Of a DNA stretch of 20,334 bases, positions 1 to 8,456 are shown one piece after another. The stretch spans positions 1-20,334 of the forward strand of contig JBNGIS010012274.1 of NCBI GenBank assembly GCA_049999725.1, in the 5' to 3' direction. The notes under the pieces are model-generated. The model was not told the DNA's origin. It ran no database searches and saw only the letters and a list, made by a program, of their open reading frames with translations. Numbering within the stretch: position 1 is the stretch's first letter; every line of letters starts with the position of its first letter. The position numbers and the translations under genes were made by a program. Origin of the DNA: Haplomitrium mnioides (taxonomy: Eukaryota > Marchantiophyta > Haplomitriopsida > Calobryales).

Positions 1-2
1 CA

Positions 3-1532
3 GATGGACCTACAGTCCAAAAAGGATACACAAGCCTGACGACAAAACAAGGACCTTCTGTCCTTATGACACATACAAAATACCAGGCTATGAATGACAT
101 GTTGCAAACAACAGCAGACAGATCATGTATGAAGCCAACAAACTTGCTGAGCACACATGACAATAAAGGACCTTCAGTCTCCACATATGATCTGCACAAC
201 ATGCAACGATATAATGAGCCTTTAGCTCAGCCAGAAAAGAAGATGTACAACAAACATCAACAGGGACCTTTAGTCCCTCATCGCCCAAACAGAGGCGCAC
301 AAGTAACAGTGACATCCATGACAACAAGTGAGACATCATCAAAAATATCAGACCAGAAAATGGTTGTACAAGTACTGCGATCAATGTACGGACTTAAACA
401 GAGTGGTAGAAACTGGTATCAAAGATTCAAATCAGAAATGATGACCTTAAACTTTACAAATGAAGACATAGCACCATGTCTATTCATGAAACAAGAAAAT
501 CCTGAATATGTCATAGTGGCTATATACGTAGATGACATTAACATCTTTGGCACACCACGACTGGCCAAAGACACCATAGAGAAACTGAAAGACATATTCG
601 AAATACGTGACCTCGGCGAACCTGATTTCTGCCTTGGTATACAGTTTGAACACCTACAAGATGGGATACTAATCCATCAATCGACTTACACATCCAGAAT
701 CCTTAAACAGTTCAACATGGACAAAGCTCAGCCAATGAGCACTCCAATGGAAATCAGATCATCAGACCCCATGAAAGACATGTTCTAAAAAAGAAAGAAC
801 ACAGAACCCACAATAGGACCTGAGAAACCATATCTCTCAGCAATAGGGGCACTGATGTACCTTGCAAACCAAACAAGACCAGACATAGCTTTTGCTGTAA
901 ACTTACTGGCAAGACACAGTTCACAACCCACTATAAGACACTGGAACGGTATCAAAAGAATTTTCAGATACCTTCAGGGAACCACAGATATGGGACTGTT
1001 CTTCCCGAAAAACGCAGAACATAACATTATAGGATATGCTGATGCAGGATACTTATCTGACCCTGACGACAGCAAGTCCCAAACAAGATATGTATTCCTT
1101 AAAGGAAGCACAGCCATATCATGGAAGAGTACAAAACAAACTATTACTACCACCTCTACAAACCATGCTGAGATAATAGCTCTGTATGAGGCAAGTAGAG
1201 AATGTACTTGGTTACGTCAACTCATTGACCATATCAACTCCAACACTGGCCAACCTCTCATTCAAGAACCTACAACTATATTTGAAGACAACAGACCTTG
1301 TGTCGATCAGATCGCCCAAGGATTCATCAAGGGTGATAAAATCAAACACATAGCTCCAAAATTCTTTTATACTCATGAACAACACAATGACAAGATCAAG
1401 GTACAATGAATACCCAGTAAACAAAACAGAGCAGATATATTCACAAAACCTCTACCTCCTGCTCTACACAGAGAACACACAGAGGGTATCGATCTCAGAA
1501 AACTATCTGATATGTACCAGATGCATACTTGA
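3..1532 (+). pseudogene. Copia pol remnant: linker, reverse transcriptase carboxyl half, RNase H
   Basis: One frame runs from the window edge to a TGA at 1530-1532, broken by TAA at 786-788 and TGA at 1407-1409. Seen in order: a hydrophilic linker (3-340); the RT palm motif SMYGLKQS (381-404); the catalytic YVDD (525-536); the Copia block LGIQFEH with ILIHQS (about 633-690); the RNase H start GYADAGY (1032-1052); an HAEIIALYEA block; and ADIFTKPL (1431-1454) near the end. The RT amino half, including the first catalytic Asp block normally in DVKNAFL, is absent: the linker joins straight to the segment before SMYGLKQS, so an internal deletion is likely. Both stops are explainable by single C-to-T or G-to-A changes (CAA to TAA; TGG or CGA to TGA). 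It cannot make active enzyme. Confidence 0.92.
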
Positions 1533-1560
1533 TCTCATAATCATATTTTGAACTCTGACC

Positions 1561-2122
1561 TGTTGTCAAATATTCCATATCTATGAGTTGTACTTATTGA
1601 TGCATATATGCTGACCACAAGATAATTTACAGTTGTGTTACAGCGCAGATATTCAAAAACATGTTATCAACACATGGAGCATCTCGGAATCTGGACCAGA
1701 GGCAACACGACAGTTCGAGGAGATCTACATACACGACATCATTATACGTTGATCATTGAAACAGTTTTTGAAGCATCACACAGATTTTATTTCTATCCAT
1801 ACATTCATTATATTAATACTCTATATGTGGTAGCACTCTTTCCCTCAGAAGAAAGCAGGAGGGTTTTAATGAGACTACACATATTAGAAGTATATAGGAC
1901 TTATACTAGTTTATAAGTGTGGCTGATTAGAGAAGAAGAATGAGCCAATGGGGAGTGTTATAGAACATAGTATACCCCTATATATAGAGGGGATGGATGT
2001 ATACATAAGGGGAACCTTTGACCCCTCACTATCAATCAATCTATCTATCACTGTGTGTGGAGGAACGTATAGCGCAACGACTCTCTCTCTCTCTCTCTCT
2101 CTGTAATGCATGTACCACAACA
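1561..2122 (+). repeat. Probable 3' LTR of the Copia element (562 bp)
   Basis: The segment starts TGTTGT and ends ACAACA, giving a 6-bp terminal inverted repeat with the TG...CA ends typical of LTRs. It begins 28 bases after the last pol stop. It contains a TATA-like stretch (CTATATATAGAGG near 1978-1990) followed by an ATC/CT-rich leader, as in a U3-R-U5 layout. No clear polypurine tract precedes 1561, which weakens the left boundary. No second copy is available in the window for comparison. Confidence 0.55.
2081..2102 (+). repeat. (CT)11 microsatellite inside the LTR leader
   Basis: Eleven perfect CT dinucleotides lie just before the LTR end, downstream of its TATA-like box. Plant LTR leaders are often CT-rich, and the repeat is perfect enough to be polymorphic. 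Confidence 0.95.
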
Positions 2123-2197
2123 ATTTAAGAATTGTTAAAAAAAAAATCTATTTACAAAACATTCAATCATTCCATATAGTGTCGTGTGTGCTCATTA

Positions 2198-2405
2198 ACT
2201 CGTATGGTTAAATAACCATATGTTCTTATAGTGAAAGTAGTTTAATGTTCTTATAGAAAAAAGTAGATTAGTACTATATATATGGAAGAGTAGAGTTGAA
2301 AACTCGTATGGTTAAATAACCATATGTTCTTATAGTGAAAGTAGTTTAATGTTCTTATAGAAAAAAGTAGATTAGTACTATATATGGAAGAGTAGAGTTG
2401 AAAAC
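2198..2405 (+). repeat. Two near-identical 102-104 bp tandem copies
   Basis: Copy 1 is about 2198-2301 and copy 2 about 2302-2405. They appear identical except for one missing TA in the TATATA run of copy 2. Each copy contains an 18-bp inverted repeat (TATGGTTA-AA-TAACCATA at 2203-2220 and 2307-2324), an internal 25-bp duplication starting GTTCTTATAG, and a TATATA box. Identity this high implies a recent duplication, in contrast to the old arrays further right. Confidence 0.95.
2379..2385 (+). promoter_or_regulatory. Candidate TATA box of the EamA transporter gene
   Basis: A TATATAT run lies 225 bases upstream of the transporter ATG. The same motif is present in the other tandem copy (2275-2283), so two TATA boxes about 104 bp apart are available. 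A start site some 30 bases downstream would give a 5' leader of about 200 bases. This is position and motif evidence only. Confidence 0.35.
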
Positions 2406-2440
2406 TTATCAATTGTAGAACAACTATTTGAATAGCAAAC

Positions 2441-2488
2441 ATGTTCTATTTTGTTCTTATTGGTCAAACTCCAACTCTCTTCAGCTGA
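2441..2488 (+). other. Upstream ORF 1 (15 codons plus stop)
   Basis: An ATG at 2441 opens a 15-residue frame ending in TGA at 2486-2488. It would be in the transporter's 5' leader if transcription starts at the 2379 TATA box. Whether it is translated is unknown. Confidence 0.3.
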
Positions 2489-2508
2489 AGATTAAAGGAA
2501 GAAGAGGA

Positions 2509-2537
2509 GGGAAGGGAAGGGAAGGGAAGGGATGGGG
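2509..2537 (+). promoter_or_regulatory. G-quadruplex-type purine tract (GGGAA repeats) in the 5' leader
   Basis: Five GGG tracts separated by AA (2509-2531) are followed by AT and GGGG (2534-2537). This fits the G3N1-7 quadruplex pattern and is part of a longer GA-rich block (2497-2537). It lies about 70-100 bases before the transporter ATG, so it could form in the DNA or the mRNA leader. The motif is seen directly; folding and effect are inferred. Confidence 0.6.
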
Positions 2538-2573
2538 CGTGTGTGGGTGAGAGGGGCTCAGGAGGCACTGTAA
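2532..2573 (+). other. Upstream ORF 2 (13 codons plus stop)
   Basis: An ATG at 2532, inside the G-rich tract, opens a 13-residue frame ending in TAA at 2571-2573, 36 bases before the transporter ATG and in the same frame. Initiation context is G at -3 and G at +4, so it could reduce or regulate translation of the main frame. Confidence 0.35.
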
Positions 2574-2609
2574 TTCTGCATTGAAGCTGAGTGTGTGAAG
2601 AACGGAGGG

Positions 2610-4112
2610 ATGGATTTGACTTCTTGGAAATGTCAAGGCAAGCTTGTTCCTCACGCAGCATTCGCTGTTGGATTCTGTGCAAACAGGAAAGAAACTCATC
2701 TCCCTCGACAATTTCTTCCCTCATATCTTCCACGCATTTTCCCGTTGCTTCAATCCTCTGCTCACAGCTCCTTGTTGAGAGCTCAAAATTTCTGTCCTCG
2801 TGCCTACGCCCCTCCTTGCGGTCTCATGGGAAGAAATTCTTATGTTTCCTGGGCTGCCAATGTTGGAGATTGTTTCCACTGTAACGCGGGTCTGCGTAGG
2901 GAATCTCAGCAGAAGCTGGATTCGGTCTCACCATCAAAAGGTACAACTATGAATGTGCAAAAAGGAGAGGAAGAAGAAGAAGAAGAAGAAGAAGACGAGG
3001 CAGAAAAAACTGAGATGCAGGGCTCTGCTGAAATATCCTTTCTGGGAGGTGAGGCGATGGTGCCAGAGAGCACAATTTCCCTCAAGATTGGCGGAGTTGT
3101 CAGACTTACTGATGTTTTGGAAACGCTTGTGCTATTATCTCCTTTTTTTTTCTGGGGAACAGCTATGGTTGCCATGAAGCCTGTGATACCAAAGGCAGGT
3201 CCTATGTTTGTAGCAGCAGTGAGGCTGCTTCCTGCAGGAGCTTTGCTCATTACATATGCAACAGCAACCGGCAGAAAGCAGCCTCAAGGTACAGTGGCTT
3301 GGCTGGCCATTGCATTATTCTCACTGATTGACGCATCCTGTTTTCAGGGCTTTCTGGCTGAGGGGTTGCAGAGAACAAGCGCTGGCCTGGGTAGTGTCAT
3401 TATTGACTCACAGCCATTGACAGTTGCAATTTTGTCGAGTTTTTTTTTTGGTGAGATCTTGGGGATTGTCCAAGTGGTGGGACTTGCTGGAGGGATTCTT
3501 GGGCTGGTGTTATTGGAAGCTCCTGCTGAGGTGCTCTGGAACATTTTACAATCTGGGCAGATTACAGGCCTTGAATATCTTTGGAATTCTACCCACATTG
3601 AAACGTCAGGACCTAATTGGACTATCTGGAATCGTGGGGAATGGTGGATGCTTCTTGCGGCACAGTCTATGGCTGTTGGAACTGTGATGTCAAGGTGGGT
3701 TTGTAAATATACAGATCCCGTTATGGCCACAGGATGGCACATGATTCTGGGGGGTTTTCCTTTGCTGGCCATATCCATACTGCAGCAAGACCCTGCAGTA
3801 AGTGGACATCTTCAGGACTTGCAGGTAGGAGACTGGGCTGCTTTACTTTACACTTCTGTTGCTGGAAGTGCAATAAGCTATGGTCTATTTTTCCTAATGG
3901 CTCAGAAAGGAAGTTTGACGAGATTAAGCTCTCTCACTTTTCTTACTCCAGTCTTTGCTGCACTCTTTGGTTATGTCATTCTTGGTGAGGCTCTTGGCGG
4001 ATGGCAACTGTTAGGTGGGTGCCTGACGATGGGATCAGTCTCTCTTCTCAATGTTAAGCCCAATGAAGCTAAGGAAGGGGATGAAAAATTAAATAGAAAG
4101 AGGTCAGACTGA
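2610..4112 (+). CDS. EamA/WAT1-related drug/metabolite transporter, probably chloroplast envelope
   Basis: This is a 500-residue DMT-superfamily carrier with ten predicted membrane segments in two EamA repeats: TM1-5 about residues 166-305 and TM6-10 about 344-484. Recognisable family stretches include FFFWGTAMVAMKP, TSAGLGSVIIDSQPLTVAIL, GEWWMLLAAQSMA, ATGWHMILGG and LSSLTFLTPVFAALFGY. From memory these match the Arabidopsis chloroplastic WAT1-related protein At3g02690 group. Residues 1-115 are Ser/Ala/Arg-containing and poor in acidic residues, as in a transit peptide. An acidic run (residues 120-133) follows before TM1. I chose the ATG at 2610 (G at -3, G at +4); an earlier in-frame GTG at 2595 is not a plausible eukaryotic start. 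The reading frame is uninterrupted and intronless, although I recall its relatives having several introns, so it may be a retrocopy. The substrate is unknown; family members export amino acids, auxin or other small metabolites. Two T runs (3143-3151, 3440-3449) encode Phe triplets and are slippage-prone. Confidence 0.93.
   Translation: MDLTSWKCQGKLVPHAAFAVGFCANRKETHLPRQFLPSYLPRIFPLLQSSAHSSLLRAQNFCPRAYAPPCGLMGRNSYVSWAANVGDCFHCNAGLRRESQQKLDSVSPSKGTTMNVQKGEEEEEEEEEDEAEKTEMQGSAEISFLGGEAMVPESTISLKIGGVVRLTDVLETLVLLSPFFFWGTAMVAMKPVIPKAGPMFVAAVRLLPAGALLITYATATGRKQPQGTVAWLAIALFSLIDASCFQGFLAEGLQRTSAGLGSVIIDSQPLTVAILSSFFFGEILGIVQVVGLAGGILGLVLLEAPAEVLWNILQSGQITGLEYLWNSTHIETSGPNWTIWNRGEWWMLLAAQSMAVGTVMSRWVCKYTDPVMATGWHMILGGFPLLAISILQQDPAVSGHLQDLQVGDWAALLYTSVAGSAISYGLFFLMAQKGSLTRLSSLTFLTPVFAALFGYVILGEALGGWQLLGGCLTMGSVSLLNVKPNEAKEGDEKLNRKRSD
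2970..2993 (+). repeat. (GAA)8 microsatellite coding for glutamate
   Basis: Eight perfect GAA codons follow a GAG and make most of a nine-Glu run at transporter residues 120-128, between the leader and TM1. Length changes here would stay in frame. Confidence 0.95.
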
Positions 4113-4634
4113 GGTGCTGTGTAACACACAGATGAATGAAAGCATTATATTTTAAGTTGTGAGTTTGACCACTGCAGTTGCGCTGGAGTCCATAACAGAT
4201 ATGCTCTTCTCATGCTATAGTGTAAATGGAAGATTCATTTAAAGTTCCTCCGTGTCCAAATCATATTTTCTCTTCTTACATAGTGTTTCTCTTTGATGGC
4301 GATTGGCCATGGTTTCAACTATGGGATCTCTTTGGCCATGCTCAGGAACTGCTGAATGAAATGGTGAAGAGGCATTTGACTCAGTGTGCATCGTGGCCAC
4401 ACAACAGAGCTCATAGAAGGTTCCATACAATATAGGACAAAGGAACAAGGTACTGGTAAGGAGAGAATGGTGGACACTAATCTGCAGCCTACTCCCTTGT
4501 GCTGGGATACCGCTGCTTAATCCAGAGGTGTGGAGCATTGGAGTTCAAAGTGTCTTCTTATGTCTTTCCACAGTGTCAGCCCTTCTTCCCCAATCAACCT
4601 TAAGAGCCAAATGGCAAAGGATCAACAAAGAGAG
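4113..4634 (+). other. 3' flank of the transporter gene, no gene seen
   Basis: The stretch is presumed 3' UTR and intergenic DNA. I see no canonical AATAAA signal close to the stop codon; AT-rich sequence (CATTATATTTTAAG at about 4143-4156) is the nearest candidate 3'-end element. A 69-codon open frame at 4226-4435 has no recognisable domain and looks like chance. The boundary with the tandem array is indistinct near 4635. Confidence 0.55.
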
Positions 4635-5521
4635 AAACAGAACAAAGGGGATGCTGTAGAAATAGAATAGGTTTTCAATTGAAGTCCCAGCCTGTTCCTT
4701 AAGATAACGGGGAGTGAAAATACTACATGCACAGAGGTATGAGGAATGAGGCCAAGTCGCGGCTAGTAGGCAAAGAAAGTGTGGGAAATTGACAAGTTGA
4801 TCCTCATTGGGAAACCAAAGTGTCCTAACTATTTCATTCCTTTTGCTAATCAGAGTACAGATAGTTGGAGTTTGGCTCTGAATGCATGAGCACCAGGAGT
4901 TCACTTAAATAGATTGTCAGTTGTTGGTCTTGATAGGCCAGAAACTGTTTCACCATCCTTGGCTGGTCCCCAAAGAGCCCATGGTGTTAGCATAGTATCT
5001 TCAGCAGCAAAGTATGATGTGCTGGTCATGCTGAGTGGCTTGGTTGTAAGGTGCTTTGGTTTTGAAGATCTCAATGCTCGACTAACTAGATCCCTACCAA
5101 GAAGGTGAAGTGTCCATGTACTAGAAGTGATCTCTAACTAGGTTGGGCAACCACCAATTGCTCGATATCTTCAATGCATAAAGCAAACTCCCATGCTTAG
5201 AAAAACAAAAATTCAAACAAGATTGTGGACCATCTAATACATTGCACTAGCTAAATACTCTCCATCTCAACAAATACAAGCTTACTTGTCAAGAAGTACA
5301 TTCGCCACGAGTTTCAAGGTTAGTTAGAAGTTCCATAAGTAGAAGTTGAAACTTTCCTTACATGCAAGCTACGAATGAACATTATATCATCTTGAGTTTC
5401 TATGGCTTTAGGTAGACATGGGACTTTAATCAAATTCTATTCTATTTCTATTCTATTACATTACATTTTGAGTTCCATGTAGTTAACCTCGTACCTCTTG
5501 TTCATAGGTATATTTTTAGAT
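4635..5521 (+). repeat. Tandem-array copy A (old 1.28-kb repeat family), left part
   Basis: It aligns by eye with copies B and C along its length. Shared segments include GTTTTCAATTGAAG-type sequence at 4672-4688, GAGGCCAAGTCGC, TGATAGGCCAGAAACTG, GGTCATGCTGAGTGGC, GATCTCTAACTAGGTTGGGCAACC, and GTGGACCATCTAATACATTGCACTAGC (in B as GTGGACCATCTAGCATATTGC). It continues through an ATTTTGAGTTCCATGTAGTTAACC sub-repeat to the insertion point. Divergence is substantial, with many substitutions and indels, so the family is old. It is non-coding. Confidence 0.85.
5517..5521 (+). repeat. Left 5-bp target-site duplication TAGAT
   Basis: TAGAT immediately precedes the TG that starts the 4.15-kb insertion, and the same five bases follow its terminal CA at 9674-9678. 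Five-base duplications are standard for LTR-retrotransposon integrase. Confidence 0.75.
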
Positions 5522-6931
5522 TGTCAGCCCTGTGGTCAGAGCCTTTAACTCCTTTTCGACTGATTTACACCCACTTAAGGGCTGACTAGGGTTTCGAGAC
5601 CTTTTATGGGAGGGGCTTTGCACCAAATGGACCCCAACTCCTTCTTACCAGCTCTGGAGTGACTACACAACACTTAACAACACCCAAGCACAACATCCAA
5701 GCACATACGCGCCTTCTTCCAATGTCCACAGCTGCTAGTCACACCCCTCCTTCAGGTCTTAACCCTGAAATGTGCCACTTGGAAGACAAGGGCAGATAGA
5801 ACATGGCATCTTATTCTTGGCTGCAATAGCCTCTTGGTGAGTCCTCTCTTGGGAGCCTTGGGTGGTTCTTGCTTAACTCACAGTCCTGGCTACTAGCCAA
5901 CAATTGCTTCAGTAGCCAACTTGCTCATTCACATTCATTTCCCCAAGGCACACACGGGTAGGCTGTAATGCTGCTGCGTCAATCTGTAATATAATTCAAG
6001 AGCCCAGAGCTAGACCCAATCACCTTGTATACAAAAAGGGAAACAAGCCCCAACATCTAAATGCCACAATACAATGCTATTAGTTCTGACTTCCCCTTCC
6101 CATGGTGTTCTCAAGAGCTGACAAATGGAATGCAGGCCTTCTAAAACTAAGAACTTCACAGAACTATAAACAGAACACAAATCTAACAACACACATAAAC
6201 ATAAAGACACCTATACAGCCCCCTGCCTTGCCAACTTTGTAGGCATGTCCACCTCTCAAAAACCAATCTTTTCTCCAAACCTCCCTTCAGCTCCCGTAAG
6301 CAACTCCAGTCTTCCTCTTCACCCACGCACTCTCATTTAGATAGTTTTTCAGCTTCCCTCGCGAGAAGCTCTGAATTTACTTCCTCAAGCTCGGAAGAGG
6401 ATTTCTTTAACTTCCACCTCTGGAAGACAGTCCCCTCGACTGCTGGCCACCCACTCCACCTTGAGCTTCAAATGGATCTTCTTTGCAGTGCGCGGGTACT
6501 AACACAGCCACTCCTCTCTTGACTCCACTTGAGAAATTCGACCAGAAACGCCCCCAAGCGCCCATAGGATTGATGCTCATGCACAGACAATGCTGAGACG
6601 ACCCCAAGATCCCCCTTGGCAGCCTCTCACGAATTCAAGACCGAAAGAACTCCCTTCAAATTCAAGTGGCGATCCACCTCCAAATGCCGGTCCACCCGCA
6701 ACGATGAGTCCACTTGAATCGCTTGAGACTCTAGAGCTCCATGCTCAACGATTCTCAGCGCCCCTCCAGTCCACCTCCACCCCCGCTGGTCCCCGTGCAC
6801 GAGTCCACTTGCCTCACGTGAATCTTGGCTAGAATGCTCTCCTCTCTCCCTCGTTGCTTCTTTCTTTTTGAGTTTGCTCTCACAACTCAATTTTGCATAA
6901 ACAACAACCACTAGAACCTCGCAGCGGTCCC

Positions 6932-6938
6932 ATTTATA
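6932..6938 (-). promoter_or_regulatory. Candidate TATA box (TATAAAT) of the giant LTR
   Basis: On the minus strand a GC-rich block reads GGAGGTATAAATGGGACCGC. The placement, inside the LTR with a long repeat-rich region before it, is what an LTR U3/R boundary would look like. No transcription evidence is available. Confidence 0.35.
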
Positions 6939-7414
6939 CCTCCTTTGCAGGCGCGCGTCCCCTCTCCAACGATTTCTTGATCAAGATCAACCCTCTTCTC
7001 TTCACTAGACTTGGCCATTTTTCTTGTTAGCAACTGCTTCTTGACAAGATGACACCTAGCGACAAGTCCGGGTTTAACGGTCGTCTCTGAAGCCTTCAGG
7101 GTCGGGGGAGGAAGATTTCAGAGAAGGCTTGGCTGAACCATGCTCTCAATCCACAATGCTCTCATTTGAAGATTCTTGACCTCGAATTGCCTCGCCGCTG
7201 GACACATTAGCGAACCCGCAGCAAGGTGAGCACCGATTCGCAGTAAGTGATCGGAGGGGTCTTTCCGTAGAGAAATCCGAAGCGATTTGCTTGGAGAGAA
7301 TTGGTTTCGCAGATTAACGCTGCAGATTGGCCACCCGACGCATCTTGTGGGCTGATTCGCAATTTTCCTCAGTTGTTTCCCACTGCCATGCCCCCGATGT
7401 CGCTCGCGGACCTC

Positions 7415-7555
7415 CGCAAGCTGCCACGTTCCACAAACACTCACGGATTCCCGCAAGCTGCCACATTTTTGCAAACGCTTATGGAACCCCGTAGTCGCTC
7501 ACAGAATCCCACCGTCGCTCACGGAACCCCGCAAGCCACCACGTGTCCTGGTTGA
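7415..7555 (+). repeat. Degenerate repeats of CCGCAAGCTGCCACG type
   Basis: CCGCAAGCTGCCAC occurs at about 7417 and 7452, with a variant CCGCAAGCCACCACG at about 7528. They are interspersed with CTCACGGA-type segments near 7441, 7498 and 7518. Spacing is roughly 35-38 bases (or twice that), suggesting a decayed short tandem repeat within the LTR. Confidence 0.6.
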
Positions 7556-7571
7556 CCTCCTTCCGAGTTGT

Positions 7572-7820
7572 GCCGTCCGACGCCGCCCTGCAAAGGGGTA
7601 GTCTGACCGTTGCATTGACTGGATCCCGCGGTTGACTCGACGCTAACCCAGAGGACCCCGTGGACCGCCCTTGAATGCCACGTCATCCACCACAACGCCA
7701 TTCGACGCCGCCCCGCAAAGGGGTAGGTGGACCATCGCATTGACTAGATTCCGTGGTTGACCCGCTGACTCCTCCTCTCTTCCGCGGATGCCACGTCATC
7801 TGCAAAACCTTCCCTCGCCA
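7572..7820 (+). repeat. Two-copy 125-bp tandem repeat
   Basis: The second copy starts at 7697. Shared blocks are GACGCCGCCCYGCAAAGGGGTAG, GCATTGACT, CGGTTGAC/TGGTTGAC and ATGCCACGTCATC. The last block is 113 rather than 125 bases apart, so one copy has a small deletion. It is non-coding. Confidence 0.8.
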
Positions 7821-8016
7821 AGTAAGAACAATACCGTTGTCGCCGTTTCGGAGCCCGTCTTGCCGAAAATTTCGCGATAAGAACTACTCGCGTCGAAGCC
7901 TCCTTTGCAAAAATGCTCGATATAGGAACTATAAAGGACTCCTCTTCAGCATCCATCAAACTTTCAGCATCGCCCTGTACTCCTTTGAACTTTCGCCTTT
8001 GTCATCTTTGGATCTG

Positions 8017-8447
8017 CGATAGATCACCCCTTTGGTTGTGCACTCCTTGCTTTTGCTCTAGTCGGATTGTCGATAGATCGCCCTTTCACCGCTCTTTCCT
8101 TGCCTCTTGTAGATCGTCATTAGGTCATCCTTTTGCCGCTCTTTCCTTGCCTCTTGCCAAATCGTCGATAGGTCGTCTTTTCGCATTCCTTGGTTCTTCT
8201 AGTCGGATCATTGATAGATCACCTTTTCGCCACTGCTCGCTCTTCGTCTGGCTGGACTCGTGATTCATCACCCTTTCAGCTTTACTTGTTCTCCTCTGGT
8301 TGGACCCGCGATAGATTGCCCTTTCGCCGCTCTTTTCTTGCCTCTTGTCGGATTGTCAATAGGTCGTCCTTTTGCATTCCTTGGTTCTTCTGGTCGGATC
8401 GTCGATATATCACCTTTTCACCGCTCTTTCCTTGCTCTTGGGTTGGG
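8017..8447 (+). repeat. Nine-copy minisatellite, unit 45-54 bp
   Basis: Units start at 8017, 8071, 8118, 8166, 8212, 8261, 8309, 8357 and 8403. The consensus is roughly CGATAGATCRCCCTTTYGCC, then GCTCTTTCCTTGCCTCTTG, then TCGGATCGT. Units 4 and 8 share a distinct variant (GCATTCCTTGGTTCTTCT) 191 bases apart. Units 3-6 and 7-9 therefore look like a higher-order repeat of four units. Confidence 0.9.
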
Positions 8448-8456
8448 CCTCCCAAC

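Larger units (their letters stand above)
1..2122 (+). mobile_element. Ty1/Copia LTR retrotransposon, 3' portion (5' part outside window)
   Basis: The order RT, RNase H, short spacer, probable 3' LTR is the normal 3' end of a Copia (Pseudoviridae-type) element. The 5' LTR, gag, protease and integrase would lie before position 1. The copy is dead: it has two internal stop codons and lacks the first half of the RT domain. Because the 5' LTR is not visible, neither target-site duplication nor LTR divergence (age) can be assessed. Confidence 0.88.

Noticed and set aside
1635-1916. 93-codon open frame
   Set aside because: It has no ATG at its start (the codon is TTG), lies wholly within the probable LTR, and has no recognisable domain.
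2595-2609. Upstream in-frame start of the transporter
   Set aside because: The codon at 2595 is GTG; the first in-frame ATG is at 2610 with good context.
2906-3778. Antisense open frames across the transporter gene
   Set aside because: They mirror the codon structure of the sense gene and have no independent features.
8017-8447. CRISPR-like array
   Set aside because: The units are contiguous and diverged with no unique spacers, in a eukaryotic context; it is a minisatellite.
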